A stretch of 64,000 nt of DNA from an uncultured Bacteroides sp. (GCA_949296415.1 CASFQC010000006.1:1-64000); one strand, 5' to 3'; counted from the first letter of the stretch, positions 45,764 to 55,552 are shown. The notes: generated by a model from the letters alone, not told the origin. Program-made: numbers and translations.

Positions 45764-46615
45764 CTAATAAGTCCAATGAAGCTCCGAGGGCCGTTTTATA
45801 TTCCATGAAATACAGTTAAGTCCCCCTCCATGACAGATTATATTTGAAATATTAACCGGTTTAATCCGGTCTTTACAGTTCGGGAATGCCTCCTCAATTT
45901 GTTGCAAAGCCTGTTCATCTTCCTTAATGTTGAATGTAGGTACTATAATAACATTCTTTGTCTGAAGAAAATTGATGTATGCCCAAGAAAGCTCCCTGGC
46001 CCGCGGACGGGTGGAGTACCTCATCACAATAACATCAAAGTGCCTTTCCAACTCCTTAAGGAATTTGTTTGCAAAGTAACGGGACGCCTCGTAGGCCGTC
46101 ATCATCACTGTATTTCCGTCCACCCAACGGACAATGCCATCTGCATGACCATATATTTCCGACCGGTCCCATGGTAAAAAGACAAGGTTGCATTCAAACA
46201 ACTGTTCCAGCATGGCGATAACCTCATTGCGCGGGATATCCTTGTTTTCATAAAATATCTTGTCTGTCATTATCACTTTATCGGGACACTTGACAATGTT
46301 ACCGCCATCTATTATCAAGTTTGTCTTGACAGTCGGAATATCCAGATCATGCAAAGCTGCGGTCGGGTCGGTAATATATCTTCTATCTTTCCCGCTCAAC
46401 AAATAGTCCGGCGCATAAATGTACTGTACGAACTTTGCTTCATTGACTTGTACGGGCATATAATCCCTGCACCAATAATCTTTGGTGTGACACAAGAAAC
46501 CATATCGAATCCCAAACTTATCCAACAGTTTACAGACATCATTTATGGGCACAGGAAAGTCCCTCAACGCCCATTCCGAAAAGTACACAGTATCGGTCAG
46601 ACGGTCGGCAACCAT
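45764..46615 (-). CDS. Agmatine/peptidylarginine deiminase-family protein
   Basis: 283 residues, shorter than typical AguA (about 340-370). The guanidine-modifying site is complete: Asp in YWCRDYMPVQ, His and Asp in YGHADGIVRW and Cys in CHGGGLNCIS. The N-terminal part of AguA (the WMAWP region) is missing; a short start TVYFSEWALRDFP stands instead. Substrate unknown. It overlaps the preceding gene by 19 nt, so the two form a unit. Not secreted. Confidence 0.8.
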   Translation of the reverse strand: MVADRLTDTVYFSEWALRDFPVPINDVCKLLDKFGIRYGFLCHTKDYWCRDYMPVQVNEAKFVQYIYAPDYLLSGKDRRYITDPTAALHDLDIPTVKTNLIIDGGNIVKCPDKVIMTDKIFYENKDIPRNEVIAMLEQLFECNLVFLPWDRSEIYGHADGIVRWVDGNTVMMTAYEASRYFANKFLKELERHFDVIVMRYSTRPRARELSWAYINFLQTKNVIIVPTFNIKEDEQALQQIEEAFPNCKDRIKPVNISNIICHGGGLNCISWNIKRPSELHWTY

Positions 46616-47232
46616 ACATCCTCTTCATTGAGTTTGAACCGCCATTTCCGTGTGTCTTCCACCTTATTACCATCTTTAATGACATATGTCCTCAACCGTG
46701 TACATTGCAGAAGCTGTTTTTGCGGATAGTGCACATCATCTACCCATACAATGCCGGGGTTGCCATCAAGCGAAAAACCGTTCAGATAATATTTCAAGTA
46801 GCTGACCCGCTCATCGCGCAACGCTCTTTTAGAAGTCAGGCAGATAAACTCGTTCTGCCCTATGTCGTATATCGAATATTCACGAATCAGCCCCGAAGCC
46901 CTGTATTCCTGTTTTTCATTCTCAAACGTGATGTCATATCCGGAACTATGCATATAAATTGACATAAGCGGTAAATAAGGTTCCTCATAAGCTCCTTCAG
47001 GCTCTTCGCTTGTATGATTCCTATGGTACATGATTGCGTCTTTAACGGCATCCGGCTTATCGCTCTCGTCATGGTAGTAAAATTCAATGGTCCGAATATA
47101 CACCCTATACGCATCGTTTACCTTGATATATCCTCCATAAACGAAATGAGGAGCCAATTCTTCAAACGCAGCCGTCAGTTCTTTTTCTGAAGAACAACGC
47201 TTGAAACCTGACAAACGTTCAAATAAAGTCAT
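46597..47232 (-). CDS. Unknown protein paired with the deiminase
   Basis: 211 residues, no signal peptide, no membrane segment, mixed alpha/beta. Segments such as FVYGGYIKVNDAYRVYIRTI, AIMYHRN, MSIYMHSSGYDITFENEKQE and ASGLIREYSIYD are reminiscent of a Bacteroidales-specific family of unknown function. Not enough to name it. Translationally coupled to the deiminase gene (19 nt overlap), which suggests a joint function. A promoter lies at 47322-47329. Confidence 0.7.
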   Translation of the reverse strand: MTLFERLSGFKRCSSEKELTAAFEELAPHFVYGGYIKVNDAYRVYIRTIEFYYHDESDKPDAVKDAIMYHRNHTSEEPEGAYEEPYLPLMSIYMHSSGYDITFENEKQEYRASGLIREYSIYDIGQNEFICLTSKRALRDERVSYLKYYLNGFSLDGNPGIVWVDDVHYPQKQLLQCTRLRTYVIKDGNKVEDTRKWRFKLNEEDVWLPTV

Positions 47233-47321
47233 AGTATACTAAAAAATATAAGTTCCTTGTTTTTCTGAATTTGCCGATACCGTTATCCGGCTCATACCCG
47301 CATCTTTCTGTCTTACGGCCA

Positions 47322-47329
47322 CAAAAGTA
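47322..47329 (-). promoter_or_regulatory. Promoter of the deiminase pair
   Basis: TACTTTTG on the minus strand, about 90 nt before the ATG at 47232. A T-rich GTTTAG about 20 nt further upstream may be the -33 element. Confidence 0.55.
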
Positions 47330-47415
47330 CAAAATTTCATCCGCTAAACAGCCCGTCACCAAACGTCAAAACATCAAAAAACCTATGAAAGCTTTGCCCT
47401 TTAAGATTTAATCTG

Positions 47416-47423
47416 TTCCTTTG
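47416..47423 (+). promoter_or_regulatory. Promoter of the EEP-family gene
   Basis: TTCCTTTG with TTTG at 47393-47396, 19 nt upstream; 34 nt before the ATG at 47457. Confidence 0.6.
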
Positions 47424-47456
47424 CCCGTAAAATAACTAACAAGACATAAGTATCGT

Positions 47457-48497
47457 ATGAAAAGAATCTTTCTATTGTGCGCCCTCATTGTCTGCGGACT
47501 GCTGGCCGCCTGGGGGCAAAGCACAGTCAAAGTGCTGCAACTGAACCTGTGGCACGGCACGTCCAAGGTGCCGGGAGGAGAACAGGGAGTGATAGACCTA
47601 CTGGAACAGACCGACCCCGACGTGGTCTTCCTTTGTGAGATATGGAACGGACCCGAATTTGTGCGCCACGTGGCAGAAGAAATGAAGAAACGGGGAAAGA
47701 CTTACTATGGCGAGACCTTTGACCTGGCCATAGGCGTGCTGACCAAATTCAAGCCCGACAGCATAGAGAAACGCTGCATCGTGCCGGGCGACGAAGGACG
47801 TGCCATGGTGAAGCTGCTGGCCACCATAGACGGAAAGCAGGTGGCCTTCTATTCCTGTCACCTGGACTATAGGCACTATGAGTGTTACATGCCGCGCGGA
47901 TACAGCGGCACCTCATGGAAAAAGATAGAAGCTCCTGTGACCGATGAGCAGACCGTGCTCCAGGCCAACCGTCTGTCTTACCGCGACGAGTCCATACGCG
48001 CCTTTGTGGAAGAGGCCGGAAAGGACATAGCCCAGGGAAGGGCCGTGGTGCTGGGCGGAGACTTCAACGAGCCGTCGCACCTGGACTGGCAAGCCAATAC
48101 CAAAGACCTGTGGGACCATCACGGAGCCGTGATAAACTGGGACTGCTCGCGTCTGCTGACCGAAGCCGGATTTAAGGACGCTTACCGGCAGTTGCATCCC
48201 GACCCTGTAAAGTGTCCGGGATTCACCTTCCCCGCCGGCAACAAAGCGGCAGAGAAGGCCAAGCTGGAAAAACTGGCCTGGGCTCCCGAAGCCGACGAGC
48301 GCGACCGCATAGACTTCATCTACTACCATCCGGCAGGGAAGACGCTCAAGCTGAAAGCCTGCACGCTGGTAGGCCCCAAGGAGACCGTGCTCCGGGGAAA
48401 GATTGTAGCCAACGACTCAGACGACAGCATACTGACCCCCAAAGGCGTATGGCCAAGCGACCATAAAGGGAACCTGGCCACCTTTACTGTGGACTGA
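47457..48497 (+). CDS. Secreted endonuclease/exonuclease/phosphatase-family protein
   Basis: 346 residues, signal peptide 1-20 (AAWGQ). The EEP metal-hydrolase fold is supported by VLQLNLWHG, VFLCEIWNG, VVLGGDFNEPSHLDW, DRIDFIYYHP and WPSDHKGNLATF. In this superfamily such exported members may cleave phosphodiesters of sugars, lipids or nucleic acids; the substrate cannot be read from sequence. Its end overlaps the convergent glucosidase gene by 14 nt. Confidence 0.88.
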   Translation: MKRIFLLCALIVCGLLAAWGQSTVKVLQLNLWHGTSKVPGGEQGVIDLLEQTDPDVVFLCEIWNGPEFVRHVAEEMKKRGKTYYGETFDLAIGVLTKFKPDSIEKRCIVPGDEGRAMVKLLATIDGKQVAFYSCHLDYRHYECYMPRGYSGTSWKKIEAPVTDEQTVLQANRLSYRDESIRAFVEEAGKDIAQGRAVVLGGDFNEPSHLDWQANTKDLWDHHGAVINWDCSRLLTEAGFKDAYRQLHPDPVKCPGFTFPAGNKAAEKAKLEKLAWAPEADERDRIDFIYYHPAGKTLKLKACTLVGPKETVLRGKIVANDSDDSILTPKGVWPSDHKGNLATFTVD

Positions 48498-51240
48498 GGC
48501 TTTCCACACAGAGCTTGCCCCGCTTGTTGGTGGCCGGAAGCGTGACTTCCACCAAGCCGCCATGGCGGGGCTTGCTGTCTATCTCCTTTCCGTTGAACGT
48601 AGCCCGGTATTCCCGGCCGGGAGACATGCACACCAGCAGCGTGCGCCGATGGGGTGCGGACGTATCGTCGAACTCCAGTTCGGCTTCGTAACGCGAATAA
48701 TCTTCATTGAATTCCGACCGGGTGAGCCAGGTCTCGAATCCGGCAGACACCTTGCCTGTACGGAAATAGGCGGCATACCAGTTGAGCAAGGGCGATGAGA
48801 GTCCGGAGAACTGGTGCCAGCCTGCCCCACGCTGCGAGGAGACAATGAAGTGCTCAAAGGTGTAGTAACTCTCCCTGCATTCCTTTTCCCAAGTGTCCAG
48901 AGCCGTGCGGGCCACCTGGTACGCCTTGTCGCCTTCGCCCAAATCGAGCAAGGCTTTCCACACCATCCATTGGTGGGGGAACCACACGGCACCGTTCCAA
49001 TATCCGTCCTCGCGATAGTAAGGGGCAGACCGGTCTACGGTAGATATGCCCACATCTGTCCACATTTCTTCGGGTGAGAAGATGTGTGCCATCATCCGCT
49101 CATTCTGTTCCGGAGTGCTTATGCCGGCTATAAGCGGGCTGGTTCCGTCCAGTCCCTTGTTGAAGTTGGAACCGTCGCGGTAACGGTAGATGCCGGTGGC
49201 CTGTCCGTTGTCATCGTGCACCACATAGCCGTAATATCCGCTTTCCTCGTCCCATGAACAGGTCTGTAACGAACGCGACAAGCGCCCGATGAACCGGTCA
49301 TAGGCTTTTACGTCATTCTTCAGCCCCAGCTGGCGGGCGGCCATACGCAGTATCTTGGCAGCACGTATATAGTAGGCCGAAGTCACCACCGGAGTCACGT
49401 GGGCCTTGTCGCGCAACGCTTGCTGGGGAGGATAGTCGTCCCAGCCTCCGGAATTGTAGAAATAATCCCAGGTACGCAGCAGTCCGGTGCCCTCCATACG
49501 GGTGGTGGATGTGGGGATGTTTCCCGTCATGAAGTCAAAGAACTGCTTCAGACGCGGATAAAGGAACTCCAGCGCGTCCTCCCAACGGGTGTGGTTCCAT
49601 AAGTCGGAATAAGCAAATACCTGTATGGGCAATGGCGTGCCGTGATGTATGAAGGCCGACTCGCTTCCCACAGGGGTGGTATACGCACGTATGCATTCAA
49701 AGGCTTTAACGGGGTCTATGTCTATCAACCCGCCGGCTATGAAGCCCGAATCCCAGGTGTAAAGGCTGTTCCAGTTCTTTCCGGGCGTAAAATGACGGAT
49801 GTATTCTCCTTGAGTATGGACAGGATAGACTATGTTCGACAGCATGGCAGCCTGCAGCATACGGTGGCCAAAGGCGTATTTCTCCCCGCCGGGCAAGACG
49901 GAAGGCTCATCCGGCATGGCGGAACGTGTGGCCAGGCATATGAAGGCATCAGGCTCCTGATGGAAACGGGCCATCTGCCGCTCCACGCCTTCCGCGCTGC
50001 CGGTGCAGAGCAGGGCATATACCGTGTGCGAGGAACGGGGAGCCAGCACAATGGGACGCAGGAAGGCGTTGGAATAGTGCCACTGGCGGTTGCCTACCAG
50101 ACGGGAAGACACGTGGTCGTGCGTCTTCTTGCGGAAAAACGACTCCAGATTGTCGTCCAGCACCTCGCGTATGACGCATTGGTCATAGTTCCAGGCCAGG
50201 CCATAGTAATTGTCGCACACAGAGTACTTCAGCATCAGGTCCTGCCGACTCTTTCCCTTCTTCATCACGGGGGTGAACGACAGTCCGGTTTCCTCCATCC
50301 TCACCTTCCCGGCTTCTTGCCTGGTGCCGGTAAAGAAACCGTCCAGCGTGGTGGAAGCCGTTCCGTCGGAACACAGTTCCAGTGTATATTTTCCCGGTTT
50401 GGCGCAGGCATAAGGCAAGGAAGCCAGCGCATATTGTCCGTCGCCCTTCAGCTCCAGTTTCCCGTCCAGCAGTCCAGACAGTCTGAATGTGGCCGTCTCT
50501 CCCTTCCTCGTCTTGTGTCTGAACACAATAACCCCCTCTTCCTGTCCGGCAGGTATGTCTATCTCATAAGCCACCCGGTCGTTCCGGTCGCGTCCAAAGC
50601 CTTTCCCCAAGGCAAATCCGCTGAGCGCGTCTCCGGTACGTTCCTCAAAACGTCTGGCTCCGTCATACACCAGATTATATTGTGGCGACTTGCGCACAGG
50701 CTCGCACAGGCTGTAATCTATGGCGTTGTGCCAGCGCACGTCGGCTCCGCCTCCCAGTCTGTAGCGGGGTTGTCCCGATTCGTAGTCTATGTAGGCCATG
50801 AGGTTGAGCACCAGATTCTGGTTTACTCCGGTACGGTTCACGCATTCCATGGCCACCAGTGTGGTGGTGTCGTTCAGCACGTGATAAGTCACGTCGGCAT
50901 AGACCTGGTCTTTCCATTCCAGCTCATAGCGGTAGGTGATGCGGCTCATGTCGGGAGCTATGTCCCAAGGATAGTATGACGACTCGAACAACACATGCGG
51001 CACCAGCTGCCGGTTGCGGTAGTAACCGGGCATGACAGAGAAGTCGAAACGCACCCCCTTGTCCATGTCGGGAATGTGCGATATGCCTGCGTAACGCTTG
51101 GAATAGGGTCCCCAGGCATGCAGGGTAGTGATGTCGTGGCTGTCGGTAAGACAAGAAGGCGGAACATCGTCCCCGCCCACAGCGGGCAGGACAACGATAA
51201 GGGTGGCCAGCAGGGTGGCCGTCAGTCTGTGTTTTTTCAT
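48484..51240 (-). CDS. Secreted GH63-like glucosidase
   Basis: 918 residues, signal peptide about 1-22. An N-terminal beta-sandwich part (about 25-440) is followed by an (alpha/alpha)6 barrel (about 450-800) with NWNSLYTWDSGFIAGGLID, ESAFIHHGTPLPIQ, LRTWDYFYNSGGWDDYPPQQ and APYYREDGYWNGAVWFPHQW, the pattern of GH63 and neighbouring families (GH37, mannosylglycerate-type) that hydrolyse alpha-glucosides. Most likely acts in the periplasm on imported oligosaccharides. No SusCD pair is adjacent. Final residues carry a beta domain rich in ETTLPATNKRG-like strands. Confidence 0.8.
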   Translation of the reverse strand: MKKHRLTATLLATLIVVLPAVGGDDVPPSCLTDSHDITTLHAWGPYSKRYAGISHIPDMDKGVRFDFSVMPGYYRNRQLVPHVLFESSYYPWDIAPDMSRITYRYELEWKDQVYADVTYHVLNDTTTLVAMECVNRTGVNQNLVLNLMAYIDYESGQPRYRLGGGADVRWHNAIDYSLCEPVRKSPQYNLVYDGARRFEERTGDALSGFALGKGFGRDRNDRVAYEIDIPAGQEEGVIVFRHKTRKGETATFRLSGLLDGKLELKGDGQYALASLPYACAKPGKYTLELCSDGTASTTLDGFFTGTRQEAGKVRMEETGLSFTPVMKKGKSRQDLMLKYSVCDNYYGLAWNYDQCVIREVLDDNLESFFRKKTHDHVSSRLVGNRQWHYSNAFLRPIVLAPRSSHTVYALLCTGSAEGVERQMARFHQEPDAFICLATRSAMPDEPSVLPGGEKYAFGHRMLQAAMLSNIVYPVHTQGEYIRHFTPGKNWNSLYTWDSGFIAGGLIDIDPVKAFECIRAYTTPVGSESAFIHHGTPLPIQVFAYSDLWNHTRWEDALEFLYPRLKQFFDFMTGNIPTSTTRMEGTGLLRTWDYFYNSGGWDDYPPQQALRDKAHVTPVVTSAYYIRAAKILRMAARQLGLKNDVKAYDRFIGRLSRSLQTCSWDEESGYYGYVVHDDNGQATGIYRYRDGSNFNKGLDGTSPLIAGISTPEQNERMMAHIFSPEEMWTDVGISTVDRSAPYYREDGYWNGAVWFPHQWMVWKALLDLGEGDKAYQVARTALDTWEKECRESYYTFEHFIVSSQRGAGWHQFSGLSSPLLNWYAAYFRTGKVSAGFETWLTRSEFNEDYSRYEAELEFDDTSAPHRRTLLVCMSPGREYRATFNGKEIDSKPRHGGLVEVTLPATNKRGKLCVESLSPQ

Positions 51241-51269
51241 ATCAAGCTAAAAGAATTGAAGTGGTGTGG

Positions 51270-51277
51270 CAAAGGTA
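51270..51277 (-). promoter_or_regulatory. Promoter of the GH63-like gene
   Basis: TACCTTTG on the minus strand, 30 nt before the ATG at 51240. Confidence 0.55.
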
Positions 51278-51934
51278 GCATAAAAAAGCGAGATAAGCCG
51301 GAAACTGGCACAGAGATTATCCTTACATGCCTTCCGCCGGAAAAACTGACAACTTACATTGTCCGGGGTCGGAAAGGGAGAAGGCACCCTTATCCTTTTC
51401 TCTATCTATATGAAAAAAACACCGGATTTTTCCGGCCGTCAGACTCATTTATGCCAAGAAAGACGAGGCTGAATACCCGTCATCCTACCATCGTTACACA
51501 AGAAAAACAAAATTTTTCCCCGCAAGCACAGTCCTTCCAGACTACAGGCGACATGCCAACGGACAGCAAACGCCAGGCTGTGTACCCAATGACACCGGAC
51601 TGCCGACAGGATGCCGACAGGATGCCGACCCAATGACACCGGGATGCCGACCCATCCGCCGGACGGAAGCTCTGCTTCCCCCACCCGTTTTCTGTCCTTC
51701 CACCGCACTACGGGAAAAATACCGCCATGTAAAGACACCTCACGCATCCGTCTTTACCGACATATTACACTGACAATCAACAATATCAATAAATCTTGTC
51801 GCTTCCATTTTCACCAAAGGTCTCCTTTGATGGAAATACGCCATTCTCGGCGTTAATGACCGTTAAATGACGGTCTGTCTCGTCCCGAAAGAAAAAAACA
51901 CACCGCACAGTATGCCGCATCGGAAAATATTCCC
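51278..51934 (+). other. Long intergenic gap before the transglutaminase gene
   Basis: About 660 bp without a supported gene. It holds an 11/22/44 bp tandem array (51585-51655) and a stretch near 51815-51850 with the inverted pair ATTTTCACCAAAGG/CCTTTGATGGAAAT-like arms. Short open frames here have no family resemblance. Confidence 0.4.
51585..51655 (+). repeat. 11 bp-period tandem array
   Basis: CCCAATGACACCGG occurs at 51585 and 51629, exactly 44 bp apart; between them CTGCCGACAGG and ATGCCGACAGG repeat with an 11 bp step. The vocabulary (CCGAC, CAATG, GGATG) recalls the ~22 nt units of repeat copies A, B and D but lacks their TGTATATCA anchor. Confidence 0.7.
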
Positions 51935-51942
51935 TACATTTG
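51935..51942 (+). promoter_or_regulatory. Promoter of the transglutaminase-like gene
   Basis: TACATTTG, 39 nt before the ATG at 51982. Confidence 0.5.
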
Positions 51943-51981
51943 TTACACAAATCTTTTCCAAAACAGAAAAAACAACAGCTT

Positions 51982-54672
51982 ATGCGACACACCTTTTTAT
52001 CCACCCTCTGCCTGACCTGCATGGTCTGCCTCATGGCAGCCTGCGGCGGGAACCCGCATTTCATCAACGACGAAGCCTACCGCCTGCGCGTGGAACAGGA
52101 CTTCAAACAAAAAACGGAACTGATGCCCGACGGCGGACTGTTCGACATCTTCGGTAGAAACCTGGACCTGTATGAGCGCGAAGCGTTACGGTTCCTCTAC
52201 GCCTACATGCCACTGGCGGACATAACCGACCATACGGGCGAATTTTACCTGGACAATGTGCGCGCCACCCAACGTGCCCTGGCCGAAATGCCGTGGGGTA
52301 CACAAGTGGACGAAGAGCTGGTGCGCCACTTCGTGCTGCCAGTGAGAGTGAACAACGAAGCCCTGGACAACGCACGTACCGTATTTTACGACGAACTGGC
52401 CGACAGAGTAAGACATCTGTCCATGTACGATGCCGTGCTGGAAGTGAACCACTGGTGTCACGAGAAAGCCGTATATCAGCCCAGTGACGCACGTACCAGC
52501 TCGCCGCTGGCCACCGTACGCACGGCCTACGGGCGGTGTGGCGAAGAGTCGGTCCTGCTGGTGGCCGCACTACGTTCGGTGGGCATACCGGCAAGACAAG
52601 TCTACACCCCAAGATGGGCACACACCGACGACAACCACGCCTGGGTGGAAGCCTGGGCAGACGGGGCATGGCACTTCCTGGGAGCCTGTGAACCGGAACC
52701 TGTACTTGATTTGGGATGGTTCAACGCACCGGCCAGCCGGGGCATGCTGATGCACACCAAGGTATTCGGACGCTACAACGGACCGGAAGAAGTGGTGGAC
52801 GTGACACCGAACTACACAGAGATAAACGTGACTGCCAACTATGCCCCCACCGCAAAAGCCACCGTAACGGTGACCGACAAAGAAGGTACCCCCGTAAGCG
52901 GAGCATGCGTGGAATTCAAACTATATAACTATGCCGAGTTCTACAGTGTGGCCGTCAAACATACCGACAAGGAAGGCCGGTGCAGCCTTACGGCAGGAAA
53001 AGGCGACATGCTGGTATGGGCATCGGAAGGCGGACGGTTCGGACTGAAGAAACTGTCGTTCGGACAACAGGACAGCCTGACCGTAATACTGGACAAAAGA
53101 GACGGTGACGAGTTTAGCCTGGACTTGGACATCGTGCCTCCTGCCGAAAACGCCACCCTACCCCATGTCAGCCCGGAACAAAGGGCTGCAAACGACCGGC
53201 GGATGGCACAAGAAGACTCCATAAGAAACGCCTATACCGCCACATTCCTTACCGAGGAAGAAGCAGCCAAGATAGCCGGGGAGCTGAACGGACTGAACGG
53301 ACATGAGACACAGCAGGCCATACACTTCCTGACGGCATCCAGAGGAAACCACAATGAGATAGCCCGCTTCCTGAAGCAGGCATCGGACCGGCAGCTGGCG
53401 CCACGGGCCATAACCCTGCTCAGCCAGGTCAGCGAAAAAGACCTGCGCGACGCACGAAGCGAAATGCTGGCCGACCATCTGCTGCACACACCCGGAATGG
53501 CCACCGAACGCTATGCGTCCGCCCTGCTCAACCCACGCATCAGCACCGAAGAGCTGACACCATACAAGTCTTATTTCCAGAAAGAGATAGGAATGGAAAA
53601 AGGCGAAGCCTACCGGCAACAGCCCCAAAAGCTGGTGGACTGGTGCCGGAAGAACATAAAGCTGAACGACTCGCTGAACTCACAGCACATCCCCATGTCG
53701 CCCCAAGGCGTATGGAAGTCGCATACAGCCGACACCCGCTCACGCGACGTGTTCTTCGTAGCGGTAGCCAGAAGCCTGGGAATACCCGCATGGATAGACA
53801 GCGTGACAGGCAAAGTGCGCTACCAGGATCTGGCGAACCACCCCAAACTGAAAGAGGGAGAGACTTATGACGTGGACTTCGAAGCCGGCCATGCACGAGT
53901 GTCGCCGGAGACCGGAATGCTGTCTGCCACCTACAAGCCTTCGGCATGGTGTGACGACCCCAAATACTATACCCACTTCACCCTGTCGCTCTGCGAGAAG
54001 GGAAAGCTGCACCTGCAAAGCCACGATGAGAACAACGCCACCTGGTCTTCGCTGCTGGAGCATCCGCACGCCGTACCAGCAGGCTATTACGTGATGACAA
54101 GCGGCACCCGGCTGGCCAACGGAGGCGTGCTGGCCCGACTCACCGCATTCAACGTGGAAGCCGGACAATCCACACAGACCCGACTGGTGATGCGCGAAAG
54201 CCGGAACGACATACAGGTGACAGGCAGCTTCAACTCGGAATCACTCTTCACCCCGACAGGAGACAAAAAGCCTGGAAGCGGCACCAGCATACTGAACGCC
54301 TGCGGACGCGGATACTTCGTCATAGGCATACTGAATCCCGGACAAGAGCCTACGAACCACGCGCTGAAAGACATGGAAAAGCTGGCAGACAAACTGGATG
54401 AATGGGGAAGGCCGATTGTACTTCTCTTCCCCGACCAAGCAAGCGCGGACAGATTCAAGCCCGCCGACTTCCCGCACTTGCCGACAAACATCTGTTACGG
54501 AGTGGACACCCACGGCATCGCTGACCAGATTATAACCAACATGAAACTGAAACAGGACGGCAGCCTGCCGCTGTTCATCATTGCCGACACCTTCAACCGT
54601 GTGGTGTTCGCATCGCAAGGCTACACTATAGGCCTTGGCGAACAGCTGACACGCGTAATCAACGGCCTGTAA
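51982..54672 (+). CDS. Transglutaminase-like lipoprotein
   Basis: 896 residues. Lipoprotein signal with the lipidated C21 (LMAAC). A transglutaminase-like protease fold around 150-250 has C186 (YGRCGEE), H219 (DNHAWVEAW) and an acidic residue in LGACEPE; such domains can be protease-like or cross-linking. A Pro/Thr-rich Ig-like segment (about 285-375) and a large C-terminal part (PAWIDSVTGKVRY, a second transglutaminase-like stretch, and a final thioredoxin-like region with VLLFPDQASADRF) follow. Location: periplasmic or outer membrane. An alternative start at 51940 would precede the signal peptide and is rejected. Converges with cutC (14 nt overlap). Confidence 0.85.
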   Translation: MRHTFLSTLCLTCMVCLMAACGGNPHFINDEAYRLRVEQDFKQKTELMPDGGLFDIFGRNLDLYEREALRFLYAYMPLADITDHTGEFYLDNVRATQRALAEMPWGTQVDEELVRHFVLPVRVNNEALDNARTVFYDELADRVRHLSMYDAVLEVNHWCHEKAVYQPSDARTSSPLATVRTAYGRCGEESVLLVAALRSVGIPARQVYTPRWAHTDDNHAWVEAWADGAWHFLGACEPEPVLDLGWFNAPASRGMLMHTKVFGRYNGPEEVVDVTPNYTEINVTANYAPTAKATVTVTDKEGTPVSGACVEFKLYNYAEFYSVAVKHTDKEGRCSLTAGKGDMLVWASEGGRFGLKKLSFGQQDSLTVILDKRDGDEFSLDLDIVPPAENATLPHVSPEQRAANDRRMAQEDSIRNAYTATFLTEEEAAKIAGELNGLNGHETQQAIHFLTASRGNHNEIARFLKQASDRQLAPRAITLLSQVSEKDLRDARSEMLADHLLHTPGMATERYASALLNPRISTEELTPYKSYFQKEIGMEKGEAYRQQPQKLVDWCRKNIKLNDSLNSQHIPMSPQGVWKSHTADTRSRDVFFVAVARSLGIPAWIDSVTGKVRYQDLANHPKLKEGETYDVDFEAGHARVSPETGMLSATYKPSAWCDDPKYYTHFTLSLCEKGKLHLQSHDENNATWSSLLEHPHAVPAGYYVMTSGTRLANGGVLARLTAFNVEAGQSTQTRLVMRESRNDIQVTGSFNSESLFTPTGDKKPGSGTSILNACGRGYFVIGILNPGQEPTNHALKDMEKLADKLDEWGRPIVLLFPDQASADRFKPADFPHLPTNICYGVDTHGIADQIITNMKLKQDGSLPLFIIADTFNRVVFASQGYTIGLGEQLTRVINGL

Positions 54673-55414
54673 GAGCCTCTATGGTACGGCGCACCCTGCC
54701 GGCGGAAGTAACCTGACGCACGTATTCACCGGTGTGCGCCGTACCACTCCCCATGAACACCTCCCCGTTACGGTAACGCATTCCACCGTACACCGCCTCA
54801 CGTGCCGAAAAATGGAATTCTCTGACACCGGTCTCCCTGGCTATGAGTCCTATGTTTTCCTCATTCACTCCACAACCGGCCATAACCGCAATGCGGTCTC
54901 CTGCCCGAAGCCGTAAATCCTTCAGCAAACCGATGCCTTGCCTGGCAGAGGGTTGTTGGCCGGAAGTCAGAATCCGGCGGCATCCCAGTCCGATAATGTC
55001 CTCCATCGCTCGGAAAGGGTCACGACACATATCGAAAGCCCGGTGAAACGTAACCGGAAGTCCGTGTGTGGCTTCCATCAGTCTGCCCATGAGTGGAATA
55101 TCCACATCGCCATCGGGCGTCAGACAACCGAATACCAGCCCATCAACACCCAGACTGACAGCCTGCCCGATGTCAGCCAACATTATGCGTTCTTCCATCT
55201 CAGAATAAAGGAAATCTCCTCCACGAGGACGGATAATGACGTGAAGAGCCACACTGTCCAAAACCCGCCGGGCTATAAACATCTCACCATAAGAAGGGGT
55301 GGTTCCGCCTTCGGGTATCCCGGCACACAACTCCACGCGGTCAGCTCCCCCTGCCTGTGCCTCCATACAACTCTCCACAGAGTTGGCACACACTTCAAAC
55401 TGGTATTTTTCCAT
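54659..55414 (-). CDS. cutC: CutC-family protein
   Basis: 251 residues. EVCANSVESCMEAQAGGADRVELCA, IIRPRGGDFLYS and the TIM-barrel pattern (GADRVELCAGIPEGGTTPS, RILTSGQ) identify the CutC family, described as copper homeostasis protein though its biochemical role is unsettled. The ATG at 55414 gives the family N terminus. It follows rny on the same strand behind a structured terminator. Confidence 0.9.
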   Translation of the reverse strand: MEKYQFEVCANSVESCMEAQAGGADRVELCAGIPEGGTTPSYGEMFIARRVLDSVALHVIIRPRGGDFLYSEMEERIMLADIGQAVSLGVDGLVFGCLTPDGDVDIPLMGRLMEATHGLPVTFHRAFDMCRDPFRAMEDIIGLGCRRILTSGQQPSARQGIGLLKDLRLRAGDRIAVMAGCGVNEENIGLIARETGVREFHFSAREAVYGGMRYRNGEVFMGSGTAHTGEYVRQVTSAGRVRRTIEALTGR

Positions 55415-55440
55415 AGCAACAAATAAAAAAGGAAACACAT

Positions 55441-55517
55441 AAAAAACGCGGATTACCCAGCAACGGCACTGGGCTGAAATCATATTTCATGCCCTCTTCC
55501 TTGCTGTGCAATCCGCG
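55441..55517 (-). terminator. Nested hairpin between rny and cutC
   Basis: Read on the minus strand: CGCGGATT pairs with AATCCGCG (8 bp), inside it CAGCAA with TTGCTG, inside it an apical stem GGGC.TGAAAT/ATTTCA.GCCC, followed by six T. It starts about 35 nt after the rny stop. It serves as a terminator; the three-layer stem is more complex than usual and could be a stable small RNA or 3' end. Confidence 0.75.
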
Positions 55518-55552
55518 CACTTGTCTCACAAAGGATATGTTATCCGTGTCAC

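Noticed and set aside
49642..50979. Long open frame antisense to the GH63-like gene
   Set aside because: Same reason: shadow of a GC-biased true gene, no motif.
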